Shown here: positions 7,929 to 16,623 of the stretch, piece by piece | Layout: each line of letters opens with the position of its first letter | Position numbering within the stretch: the stretch's first letter is position 1 | NCBI GenBank assembly: GCA_040218815.1 | Contig: JAVJQS010000004.1 | Location: 1-64,000, forward strand | Reading direction: 5' to 3' | DNA length: 64,000 bases | From: JAVJQS01 sp040218815 | GTDB taxonomy: Bacteria; Bacteroidota; Bacteroidia; Flavobacteriales_E; Vicingaceae | The notes under the pieces: generated by a model | Databases searched by the model: none | Told to the model about the DNA's origin: nothing | Seen by the model: the letters and a program-made list of their open reading frames with translations, nothing else | Translations under genes and position numbers: made by a program

Positions 7929-9200
7929 ATGAAATACATATTGAATTTTGCCCGTTTAATTGTAGGTAACTTATTCATTTTTAGTGGAGTGGTTAAGGCC
8001 AATGATCCACTTGGTTTTTCTTACAAGCTTGAAGAATACTTTGTAGAATTTGGTATGGATTGGGCCTGGCTCCACGATTTATTGGTGCCCTTAGCAGCAG
8101 GACTCTGTATTGTAGAAATTATTTTAGGAGTAGCAGTACTGGTAGGGTATAAGATGAAAGAAGTTTCATGGGCGCTGCTATTAATGATTATATTTTTTAC
8201 TATTCTAACCGGAGCATCAGCTATTTTTGAAATTGTGCGCTCCTGCGGTTGCTTTGGTGATGCCATTCCACTTACGCCATGGCAATCCTTTTATAAAGAC
8301 TTAGTGCTCTTGGTCTTTATTCTAATAATATTTTTCAAGCGCTCATCCATAAAGCCTTACGAAGAAGTGAAAGATTGGGGAATAGTAGCTGTGCTTTCAA
8401 TAATCATACTAGCTGTATTATCTAATATGTTGAGTTGGTGGTTCATGGCAATAAGCATGGGGGTTGTATTGTTAATAGGTGTTGTTTCAAAGCTAATTTT
8501 TTCTGCTCAAAAGGCTGCTACTATTACAGTAGTTGCTTCACTGTTGTGCAGCTTGTACATTACTATTTGGGCGGTTGAATATTTACCATTTCGAGATTTT
8601 AGACCTTATGCTGTAGGAAAAAACTTGCCTGAACAAATGACCTTGCCTGAAGATGCTGTACAGCCTGTTTATGAAAATATTCTGACCTATAAGAATAAAG
8701 CTACTGGTGAAGTTAAAGAGTATACCACAGATGAGTATACCGCTTCAAAAATTTGGGAAGATAAAAATTGGGAATGGCAAAGCACAGAGAGTGAATTAAT
8801 TGTTGAAGGCGATGTAGCAAAAATTACAGACTTGGCAATTTCAACACATGATGGTCGCGACATTACCGACCTTGTTCTAGCGGAAAATAAAGTACTTTGG
8901 ATCGTGTGCTATGATTTAAGCTTAACTTCTGAACAACATTTGAAAGAAATCAATGAATTAGCAGTAAATGCCGCAGATCAGGGAATTAATGTAATGGCTT
9001 TATCCTCAGCTGGCGAAGAGTTGAAACAGGAATTTATTGATAAACACAATTTAGCCTTTGAATTTTTTATAACTGATGGCATTGTGCTCAAAACCATGGT
9101 GCGTTCTAACCCCGGAATAATGTATTTGGAAAACGGCACTGTAAAAGGAAAATGGCATGAAAATCAGGTGCCGAACATTGAAGAGATTTTAGCACTTTAA
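7929..9200 (+). CDS. BT_3928-family DoxX-like membrane protein with thioredoxin-like tail
   Basis: A 423-aa inner-membrane protein. The N-terminal half has a DoxX/MauE-type bundle (about 5-140) with a CGC pair in RSCGCFGD (C106, C108), then further helices to about 218. The C-terminal part (about 280-420) looks like a soluble thioredoxin-fold domain but lacks a clear CxxC; KVLWIVCYDLS occupies the usual first-strand position. MauE/DoxX relatives handle thiol redox chemistry, so a role in envelope redox is a reasonable guess. It heads a run with the ABC permease (10 bp gap), tpiA and prmA. Confidence 0.85.
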   Translation: MKYILNFARLIVGNLFIFSGVVKANDPLGFSYKLEEYFVEFGMDWAWLHDLLVPLAAGLCIVEIILGVAVLVGYKMKEVSWALLLMIIFFTILTGASAIFEIVRSCGCFGDAIPLTPWQSFYKDLVLLVFILIIFFKRSSIKPYEEVKDWGIVAVLSIIILAVLSNMLSWWFMAISMGVVLLIGVVSKLIFSAQKAATITVVASLLCSLYITIWAVEYLPFRDFRPYAVGKNLPEQMTLPEDAVQPVYENILTYKNKATGEVKEYTTDEYTASKIWEDKNWEWQSTESELIVEGDVAKITDLAISTHDGRDITDLVLAENKVLWIVCYDLSLTSEQHLKEINELAVNAADQGINVMALSSAGEELKQEFIDKHNLAFEFFITDGIVLKTMVRSNPGIMYLENGTVKGKWHENQVPNIEEILAL

Positions 9201-9210
9201 TTTTTAACTC

Positions 9211-10281
9211 ATGGGCGCCTTTCTCATCCGCCGGCTATTTTATGGTGCATTGGTGCTGTTTGGCGTGCTCACGGTTGTTTTCTTTATTTTCAATATTCTC
9301 CCTGGCGACCCTGCTCGTATGATGTTGGGCCAGCGTGCAGACCAAGAGGCCATAGATGAAATCAATAAAGAACTGGGGCTAGATCGCGGTATATTTTTTC
9401 AATATGCCTTGTATCTCAATGATTTATCTCCGCTTTCCGTTCATAGTTCTAGTGAAAGCTCCAGTTTATATTACAATGAGGCACGTTATGGCGGCAAGGT
9501 ACTAATTACCACCGATAATTACTACTTAGTAGCTAAAGCACCATACCTTCGAAGATCTTATCAATCTCAAAAAGAAGTCTCCCAAATTTTATTCGAGAGC
9601 TTGCCGGAAACAGCTGTTTTGGCAATTGCCTCGATTATAATTGCTACACTTTTGGGAATTGTATTAGGCATTCTATCAGCTTTGTTTCAAGATAGCTGGC
9701 TAGACAAGGTTTTGTTAGTGTTGGCAACCTCGGGAATGGCATTGCCCTCATTTTTTGTAGGCATAATTGCTGCATGGCTATTTGGCTTTCTATGGGCTGA
9801 TGTTACTGGTTTAAACATGAGTGGAAGTTTATATGAAGTGGACGATCTTGGAAGGGGAGAATTTATCAATTGGTCGAACCTCTTTCTTCCTGCGCTTACC
9901 CTTGGCGTCCGTCCTTTAGCGGTCATTCTGCAATTAAGTAGAAACTCTTTGTTGGATGTATTAAGCATGGATTATGTGCGCACAGCAAAAGCAAAAGGCT
10001 TAAACTTTAAAACAACCATATTAAAACACAGCATGAAAAACGCTATGAATCCAGTGATTACTGCTATTTCAGGAATGTTTGCCAGCCTAATGGCAGGAGC
10101 AGTTTTTGTAGAAATAATTTTTTCTTGGAAGGGAATAGGTTGGGAGATTGTAAATGCATTAGAGAAATATGATTTACCCATTGTAATGGGGGCAGTTCTA
10201 ATAATTGCAGTTATCTTTGTTAGCATTAATATTATAGTCGATATTCTATACGGAATAGTTGATCCGCGGGTAAGAATTTAA
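9211..10281 (+). CDS. ABC transporter permease, DppB/OppB type
   Basis: A 356-aa inner-membrane permease of the peptide/nickel importer class. It has an N-terminal helix (about 8-30) followed by GDPARMMLG, a periplasmic segment (about 65-125), then five helices. The cytoplasmic EAA-like loop is DYVRTAKAKGL (251-261), and the C-terminal block ending in DILYGIVDPRVRI is typical of the family. No ATPase, substrate-binding protein or second permease is encoded nearby, so partners must be elsewhere. It lies 10 bp after the BT_3928-like gene and 9 bp before tpiA. Confidence 0.9.
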   Translation: MGAFLIRRLFYGALVLFGVLTVVFFIFNILPGDPARMMLGQRADQEAIDEINKELGLDRGIFFQYALYLNDLSPLSVHSSSESSSLYYNEARYGGKVLITTDNYYLVAKAPYLRRSYQSQKEVSQILFESLPETAVLAIASIIIATLLGIVLGILSALFQDSWLDKVLLVLATSGMALPSFFVGIIAAWLFGFLWADVTGLNMSGSLYEVDDLGRGEFINWSNLFLPALTLGVRPLAVILQLSRNSLLDVLSMDYVRTAKAKGLNFKTTILKHSMKNAMNPVITAISGMFASLMAGAVFVEIIFSWKGIGWEIVNALEKYDLPIVMGAVLIIAVIFVSINIIVDILYGIVDPRVRI

Positions 10282-10290
10282 CATGAAGCG

Positions 10291-11046
10291 ATGAGAAAAA
10301 AGATTGTAGCAGGAAATTGGAAAATGAACCTCACCTTTAAACAAGGAAAGGAATTGACAGAGGAGGTGGTAGAGCGCGTTTCAAACACTAAAAGGAAGTG
10401 CGAAGTAATTCTTATTCCTTCATTCATTCATTTAGCCGCCATTGAGCGAATTACAGAAGGATACTCCGTAAAAATAGGCGCGCAAAATAACAATGAGAAT
10501 AAAGATGGTGCTTTTACAGGCGAGGTTTCTGCATCCATGTTAAAATCTGTTGGTGTAAATTATGCTTTGGTTGGCCACTCTGAACGAAGAACTTATTACC
10601 ATGAAAGCGATGAAACATTATTGGCAAAATCTAAAGCATTGCTTGCTGAAGACATAAAGCCAATTTTTTGCTGTGGGGAGGCCTTAGAAGATCGTAAGAA
10701 TGAGCGTCACTTCGATATCGTGAAGGACCAATTGGAAGTACTTTGGAGCCTAAAGCCTGAGGAATTTGAACATGTAATTATTGCTTATGAGCCAGTTTGG
10801 GCCATTGGTACTGGTGAAACTGCTAGTGCCGAGCAAGCGCAAGAAATGCATGCATTTATTCGTGACTTGATTAAAAAGCAAAAAGGAGAAAAAAGTGCGG
10901 AAGCTACATCAATTTTATATGGTGGCAGTTGCAATCCCTCAAATGCCAAAGAGCTCTTTGCTCAAGCTGACGTTGATGGAGGCTTAATAGGTGGAGCATC
11001 TCTAAAAATTAATGATTTTATGAGCATTGTAAAATCGTTTAATTAA
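10291..11046 (+). CDS. tpiA: Triosephosphate isomerase
   Basis: Interconverts dihydroxyacetone phosphate and glyceraldehyde 3-phosphate in glycolysis and gluconeogenesis. Active-site residues are visible: K11 in NWKMN, H96 in GHSERR, E167 in AYEPVWAIGTG, plus the phosphate-binding YGGS near residue 210 and GGASL near 234. Length 251 aa is standard. The stop codon overlaps the prmA start (TAATG), suggesting translational coupling. Confidence 0.97.
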   Translation: MRKKIVAGNWKMNLTFKQGKELTEEVVERVSNTKRKCEVILIPSFIHLAAIERITEGYSVKIGAQNNNENKDGAFTGEVSASMLKSVGVNYALVGHSERRTYYHESDETLLAKSKALLAEDIKPIFCCGEALEDRKNERHFDIVKDQLEVLWSLKPEEFEHVIIAYEPVWAIGTGETASAEQAQEMHAFIRDLIKKQKGEKSAEATSILYGGSCNPSNAKELFAQADVDGGLIGGASLKINDFMSIVKSFN

Positions 11047-11888
11047 TGGCCTATATAGCTTGTAAAATTACCGTACAGCCTTTTATGCCCTTCAATGAAA
11101 TATTAGTGGCTCAGTTGAGTGAGCTCGATTTTGAGAGTTTTACAGAGGAAGAAAGAGAGAATGTGTTAATTGCTTACATTCCTGCTGATGAATTTCAATT
11201 AAGTAAGGTGAAGTCAATCTGCAGTGCTCTAAAGGATCAAGCAAAAATTGAGTTAGAGGTAAACACCATTGAAAAAGAAAATTGGAATAAAAAGTGGGAA
11301 GAGAATTTTGAACCCATTCAAGTGGATCAATTTTGCCTCATTCGTGCCCCCTTTCATACAACTAAGTCCAAAATAACCCATGAGGTAATCATTGAGCCGA
11401 AAATGTCCTTCGGCACAGGGCATCATCAAACTACCCAGATGATGATAGCCTTAATGAAAGATGATGATTATCAAGAAAAAACCATACTGGATATGGGAAG
11501 TGGAACGGGTATTTTAGCCATTCTTGCAAAAAAAATGGGTGCCAAATCCGTTGATGCTATTGATATTGAGGAGTGGGCTTTTGAAAACATGCAAGAAAAT
11601 GCTAGTAGAAATGAGGTGACCCTCAACTGCTTTTTAGGCGATGCTGCTTTATTGAAAGAAAAAAAGCAGCAGTATGATGTGGTGTTTGCAAACATCAATA
11701 AGAACATACTTTTAAATGATATGTCTCAATTTGATGAGGTGTTGAAACCCAACGGTGAACTACATTTGAGTGGATTTTTTACAACTGATGAAGCTGAATT
11801 GCTCTCGTCTATTTCGTTAAAAAATTATATCGTATTGCAACGACTCGAAAAAGAATCATGGTCGGCATTGAAATTGCAAAAGCAATAA
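11046..11888 (+). CDS. prmA: Ribosomal protein L11 methyltransferase
   Basis: A 280-aa SAM-dependent methyltransferase that modifies ribosomal protein L11. It shows the PrmA-specific segment MSFGTGHHQTT (120-130) and the SAM-binding motif I DMGSGTG (149-155), followed by acidic D-x-D/E residues (AIDIEE) and an NINKN segment (216-220) equivalent to the NPP-like catalytic loop. The ATG overlaps the last base of tpiA. A small hairpin follows at 11939-11957. Confidence 0.93.
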   Translation: MAYIACKITVQPFMPFNEILVAQLSELDFESFTEEERENVLIAYIPADEFQLSKVKSICSALKDQAKIELEVNTIEKENWNKKWEENFEPIQVDQFCLIRAPFHTTKSKITHEVIIEPKMSFGTGHHQTTQMMIALMKDDDYQEKTILDMGSGTGILAILAKKMGAKSVDAIDIEEWAFENMQENASRNEVTLNCFLGDAALLKEKKQQYDVVFANINKNILLNDMSQFDEVLKPNGELHLSGFFTTDEAELLSSISLKNYIVLQRLEKESWSALKLQKQ

Positions 11889-11938
11889 AAAACAAACCAT
11901 AACTTTAGTATCAAATATCTCGTTAAAAATTAGTTGTG

Positions 11939-11957
11939 AATCATTTCTTAAATGATT
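11939..11957. repeat. 8-bp inverted repeat after prmA
   Basis: AATCATTT (11939-11946) and AAATGATT (11950-11957) are perfect reverse complements with a 3-nt loop and a short T-run after. It may be a weak prmA terminator or an operator for the giant gene downstream. Confidence 0.4.
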
Positions 11958-12033
11958 TTAGTCGTTGGTAACTTGCAATATACTTTGCAAATCGACTCAA
12001 ATTAGTTTAATTTACACAAAAGTAATACTGCTT

Positions 12034-15000
12034 ATGAAATCCATCCAAATCACTCTATCTAAGCTTCTTATCTTCATCTTCCTAGCAGGGTTTCAACTTC
12101 AAGTCAAGGCACAAACGCCCAATAGTTTTCCAAAGGATTCCATTGAATTTTTTGAAACTATGAACGACTATTTGAGTGATGCAAGGAAAGAAGGGAAAGA
12201 TTTTATGAAGCAATTTGAAGCCGTATGGTATGGTGGATACTTTTCTGAAAAGCAGCGTGAAGGAGTTTATGAAGTTTCAAATAAGATGTTGGAAAAGAAG
12301 TTAAGAGCTTTTCCTGATTTTAGAAACTATCTGTTTACAGTTGGAAGTTTTGTTGTCGATGAAAATCAGTCTGAGTCGAGTTTTGAAGCTTGGCAAGAAA
12401 TTATATTTAAATTACTGGATGAACGGCGAAAAAAGAATTTTACCAACTTTTTAGAGTTTTGTAATGGCTTGTTTCGAGATAATGCTATTTATGTTTCTGC
12501 ATCAACGAAATGGGCAGCAAGCAATAATAATTACACCTTTGAATACGATAGCTTGCCCAAGCTAATATTTAACGAACTAGACTTAATTTGCTATGCCAAA
12601 CGGGATAGTATGAAAATTTTTGACACTAAAGGAACCTACTACCCAACTGAAAATCTTTGGGTAGGCCATGGAGGCACTGTAAATTGGGAGAAAGCAGGAC
12701 TTTTAGCTGAGGAAGTTTATGCCGAGCTAACCAATTATAATGTTGAAACAAACGGTGCCGACTATGAAGCTGATTCAGTTACCTTTTACAATTCATTTTA
12801 CCTAGACCAAGGCTTACAGGGGAAATTGACCAATAAAGTATTAGCTAACATAACTCCAGAAAACGCTTCATATCCAAGATTTGACTCTTATGATAGACGA
12901 ATTAGAATTGAAAATATAAGTCCAGGAGTAAATTTTGATGGTGGTTTTGCGATGGTTGGTCCTAAACTTCTAGGAACAGGGGATGAAGAGCAAGATGCAT
13001 TTTTAGAATTTATTCGGAATGATACCTTGTTTTTGAAAGCTGCATCGGATGTGTTTTCTATTAGAACCGATAAATTTATTTCTACTCAGGCAAGTATCAG
13101 AATTTATTTTGGTCAAGACTCGATTAGTCACCCAGGATTAAATTTTAAGTATTTGTTAGATGAAAAGTTGGTGACGCTCTACAAGGAGAATAGTGGAGTT
13201 GCTATTACTGCCTATAGTAATTCTTACCACAATCTTGAAATGGATTTTGAGGTATTGAATTGGAAAACCAATGAGCCAATAATTACCCTTACCAACCTAC
13301 TTGGTGGAACTAAGCAAGATGCACGTTTTACCTCAAGTGACTATTACAAAAAGGAACTTTTTGATAAAATTGGTGGAAATGCTGATGTAAATCCATTATT
13401 CTCCTTTAAACGCATGGTTGATAAATATGGAACTACAGAGTTAAGTGTTGAACAGTTAGGTTATTTCATGAATATGAGTCCAAGTGATACAAAGAACATG
13501 ATTATATATTACAGTACACTTGGTTTTTTGGACTTCAATTTTAGTACTGATCAATTTTTCGTAAAACAAAAATTGTTGGATTATGTAGCCGCTTATGCTA
13601 GAAAAATTGACTATGATGTAATCAACATCAACTCAGTGGTAGATGGCGCAGCAAACGCTAAAATTAATTTACTCAATTATGATTTATCGATTGAAGGAGT
13701 TAGAGGCATTGTCTTGAGTGATTCTCAGAAAGTGGTCATTCTTCCCTCACAAGGTCAAGTGAAAATGAAGAAAAATCGCTTTTTCGAGTTTGGGGGACAA
13801 GTAAAAGCAGGTCGATTTGACTTTTACGGTCAACTTTTTTCTTTTGACTATGAGAAATTTAAAATTAATCTAACTCAAGTTGATTCCCTGCAAATTAAAG
13901 CCGAATCAGGAGAAAAGGATCAAAATGGAAACGAAATATTAAAACCTGTTAGGACGGTTATTCAAGATGTAAACGGTGATTTATTAATTGACAATTTTGG
14001 AAATAAATCAGGACTTAAAGATTTTCCTGAATATCCCATATTTAATAGTAAAGGAAACAGTTATGTTTATTACGACCAAAAAGAAGTGTTGGATGGAATT
14101 TATAAGCGAGGCAATTTCTTTTTTGAGCTTGATCCGTTTACAATTGATAGTTTAGATAACTTTTCTAACGATCAACTAAAATTTGAGGGAACATTTACAT
14201 CTGCAGGAATATTTCCTGAATTTGATGAGAAGTTGACTTTACAACAAGACTTCTCCCTTGGATTTATACGCCAAACCCCTCCAGAGGGCTATCCAATGTA
14301 TGGGGGGAAAGGCCAGTTTTATGATGATATTAACATGAGTCATGACGGTCTTCGAGGTGATGGAAAGCTGGAATACATTACTTCAACTACCTATTCCACA
14401 GATTTTATTTTCTATCCTGACTCAATGAGAACCCTTGCCGATCAATATTTTATTGATGAGCAAAAAGAAGGAGTAGAATACCCAAATGTGAAAGCCGAAA
14501 GTATGAAGATGAGGTGGCTGCCATATGATGATATTTTATATGCTACTACAACCACAAAGCTAGGCATGGGTATGTATGATGATGTTTCTTACTTTGATGG
14601 AACAAGTTCCTATTCGCCAACTGAAATGAGAGGAAATGGAATTTATAGATTTGAATTAGCTGACTTAAGCTCAAATCAATTTGTGTTTAAAAACATGACT
14701 TTTGATTCCGATACTGCAGACTTTAGGTTGAAAGATTCATCTGCAGCAGGTACTTTCGCTTTAAGAACCAATAATGTTAACGCTCATGCCGATTATAAGG
14801 AGCGAGCAGTACAATTTAAAGCAAATGGCAAAGCTGATCCTATAGAGTTTCCAATCAATCAATACATCTGCTTTATGGAAGAGTTTAAGTGGTATATGGA
14901 TAATGGCAGTATAGATTTAACGAGTGCAAAAAAATCTCAAGTATCTGCTGATGTAAGCTTAGAAGGTTCAAAGTTTATATCTACCAATCCTAATCAAGAT

Positions 15001-16494
15001 AGCTTATTCTTTTACTCCCCTGTAGCTACTTATGATTCTCGAAGACATATTATTGTTGCTAAAGATGTGCAGTATATGAATTCTGCGGATGCCTTGATTT
15101 ATCCCGATAGTGGTGAAGTAACCATTAGAAAGTCAGCTAAAATGGATGCTTTAGTCAACTCAAGAATTGAAGCAAATAGTATTACCAAATATCATAGCGT
15201 TTACAATGCAAATACTCAAGTACATGGTCGTAAGAGCTATAGTTCTTCTGGAGATATAGATTATGTTGACACTGAAGGAAATAAACAAACCATTTATTTA
15301 CACAATATTTCAGTAGATACTACAGGGCAAACAATTGGTGTTGGAGATATTGATAAATCTACAACCTTTATGCTTAGTCCAAATTTTGCATTTGATGGAG
15401 GTGTTAAATTATATGGCAGCAAACAATTTTTAGTATTTGATGGAGCAACCCGAATTAATCACAACTGTGAGGCCTTAGGCAGGTATTGGATAGATTTTGA
15501 AGCTGAGGTTGATCCAGATGAGATATTTATTCCTATAGACACAGTTATGCGAGATACTAGCGGTGCCTTTATTGCATCAAGTATAAATCTAAATGTAGAT
15601 TCTGTGTTTCTATATTCTGGTTTTCTTTCTAAACGAGAGAATTACAGTGATATAAATGTGTTACCAGCATATGGATTTTTACATTATGACGAATCGAGTA
15701 AACAGTATAGAATTGGATCGAAAGAAAAAATTCAGCAGAATTCTTTACCTGGAAACTATTTGAGTTTAGACGTTCCAAACTGCAAAGTTTATGGAGAAGG
15801 TCTAGTTAATATTGGAGCCGATGCAGGAAACGTAAAGTTCAATGCTGCGGGAAATATTAACCACAGCCTTTTAGATAATGATGCTGTATTTGACTTAATA
15901 ATGACCATTGATTTCTTTTTCGATGACAATACGTTCAAAAAGATGGCTGAAAAAATTAATGAAAACATTAATTTAAAACCGGTAGACTTTAGCAGAAAAA
16001 CCTACGAAAAAGGATTAAATGAACTCCTTGGAGCAGAAGAAGCCGATGAAATAATCTCTCAATTAAGTTTGAACGGTAAAATCAAGCGATTACCAGATGA
16101 GCTCAATAAGCGCTTTGTTTTTAGTGATGCTAAGTTCAAGTGGAATGAAGACTTGAATGCTTATAAATCGTTTGGCTCATTGGGCTTAACCAATATCAAT
16201 AAAGAAGAAATTAATAAATATGTTGATGGAGGTATAATGATAACCAAAAAACGAAGTGGAGATGTTGTTGATATTTATATTGAGCTCGATGCGAATAACT
16301 GGTATTACTTCAATTATAGGAGAAACTTAATGAAAGTTATCTCTTCAAATGAAGATTTTAATAATCAAATTAAAGAAATGAAAAGAGACGATAGGAGGTA
16401 TGACAATAAAAAGGGAGAAGAGCCATTTACCTATATGTTTGGAACTGAAAGAGATGTACGAGATTTTAAGCGAGATTTTGAAAGTGATTTTTAG
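12034..16494 (+). CDS. Giant exported protein of unknown function (1486 aa)
   Basis: I choose the ATG at 12034 because it gives a clean signal peptide (MKSIQITLSKLLIFIFLAGF..., cleavage near VKAQ); the longer frame from 11965 adds 23 residues without signal-peptide features. After a helical N-terminal part (about 30-150), the sequence is dominated by alternating short beta-type strands, D/N/G turns and aromatic residues to the end, with no cysteine-rich or enzymatic motif. Phrases such as VILPSQGQVKMKKNRFFEFGGQV recall OstA/LptD-like or beta-helical architecture, but this is impressionistic. It probably lies on the periplasmic face or cell surface. It is followed after 129 bp by another giant envelope gene. 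I do not recognise the family. Confidence 0.75.
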   Translation: MKSIQITLSKLLIFIFLAGFQLQVKAQTPNSFPKDSIEFFETMNDYLSDARKEGKDFMKQFEAVWYGGYFSEKQREGVYEVSNKMLEKKLRAFPDFRNYLFTVGSFVVDENQSESSFEAWQEIIFKLLDERRKKNFTNFLEFCNGLFRDNAIYVSASTKWAASNNNYTFEYDSLPKLIFNELDLICYAKRDSMKIFDTKGTYYPTENLWVGHGGTVNWEKAGLLAEEVYAELTNYNVETNGADYEADSVTFYNSFYLDQGLQGKLTNKVLANITPENASYPRFDSYDRRIRIENISPGVNFDGGFAMVGPKLLGTGDEEQDAFLEFIRNDTLFLKAASDVFSIRTDKFISTQASIRIYFGQDSISHPGLNFKYLLDEKLVTLYKENSGVAITAYSNSYHNLEMDFEVLNWKTNEPIITLTNLLGGTKQDARFTSSDYYKKELFDKIGGNADVNPLFSFKRMVDKYGTTELSVEQLGYFMNMSPSDTKNMIIYYSTLGFLDFNFSTDQFFVKQKLLDYVAAYARKIDYDVININSVVDGAANAKINLLNYDLSIEGVRGIVLSDSQKVVILPSQGQVKMKKNRFFEFGGQVKAGRFDFYGQLFSFDYEKFKINLTQVDSLQIKAESGEKDQNGNEILKPVRTVIQDVNGDLLIDNFGNKSGLKDFPEYPIFNSKGNSYVYYDQKEVLDGIYKRGNFFFELDPFTIDSLDNFSNDQLKFEGTFTSAGIFPEFDEKLTLQQDFSLGFIRQTPPEGYPMYGGKGQFYDDINMSHDGLRGDGKLEYITSTTYSTDFIFYPDSMRTLADQYFIDEQKEGVEYPNVKAESMKMRWLPYDDILYATTTTKLGMGMYDDVSYFDGTSSYSPTEMRGNGIYRFELADLSSNQFVFKNMTFDSDTADFRLKDSSAAGTFALRTNNVNAHADYKERAVQFKANGKADPIEFPINQYICFMEEFKWYMDNGSIDLTSAKKSQVSADVSLEGSKFISTNPNQDSLFFYSPVATYDSRRHIIVAKDVQYMNSADALIYPDSGEVTIRKSAKMDALVNSRIEANSITKYHSVYNANTQVHGRKSYSSSGDIDYVDTEGNKQTIYLHNISVDTTGQTIGVGDIDKSTTFMLSPNFAFDGGVKLYGSKQFLVFDGATRINHNCEALGRYWIDFEAEVDPDEIFIPIDTVMRDTSGAFIASSINLNVDSVFLYSGFLSKRENYSDINVLPAYGFLHYDESSKQYRIGSKEKIQQNSLPGNYLSLDVPNCKVYGEGLVNIGADAGNVKFNAAGNINHSLLDNDAVFDLIMTIDFFFDDNTFKKMAEKINENINLKPVDFSRKTYEKGLNELLGAEEADEIISQLSLNGKIKRLPDELNKRFVFSDAKFKWNEDLNAYKSFGSLGLTNINKEEINKYVDGGIMITKKRSGDVVDIYIELDANNWYYFNYRRNLMKVISSNEDFNNQIKEMKRDDRRYDNKKGEEPFTYMFGTERDVRDFKRDFESDF

Positions 16495-16623
16495 TAAAAT
16501 AACTTATACCATAAGGTCTCATTCTACACAACTGATTGTTAATGAAAAACAAACAATTGCAACTTTATTCAATTGATTTCTACGAATCTTTGTATTTTAG
16601 CTGCCACTCTCACAATATAATCG

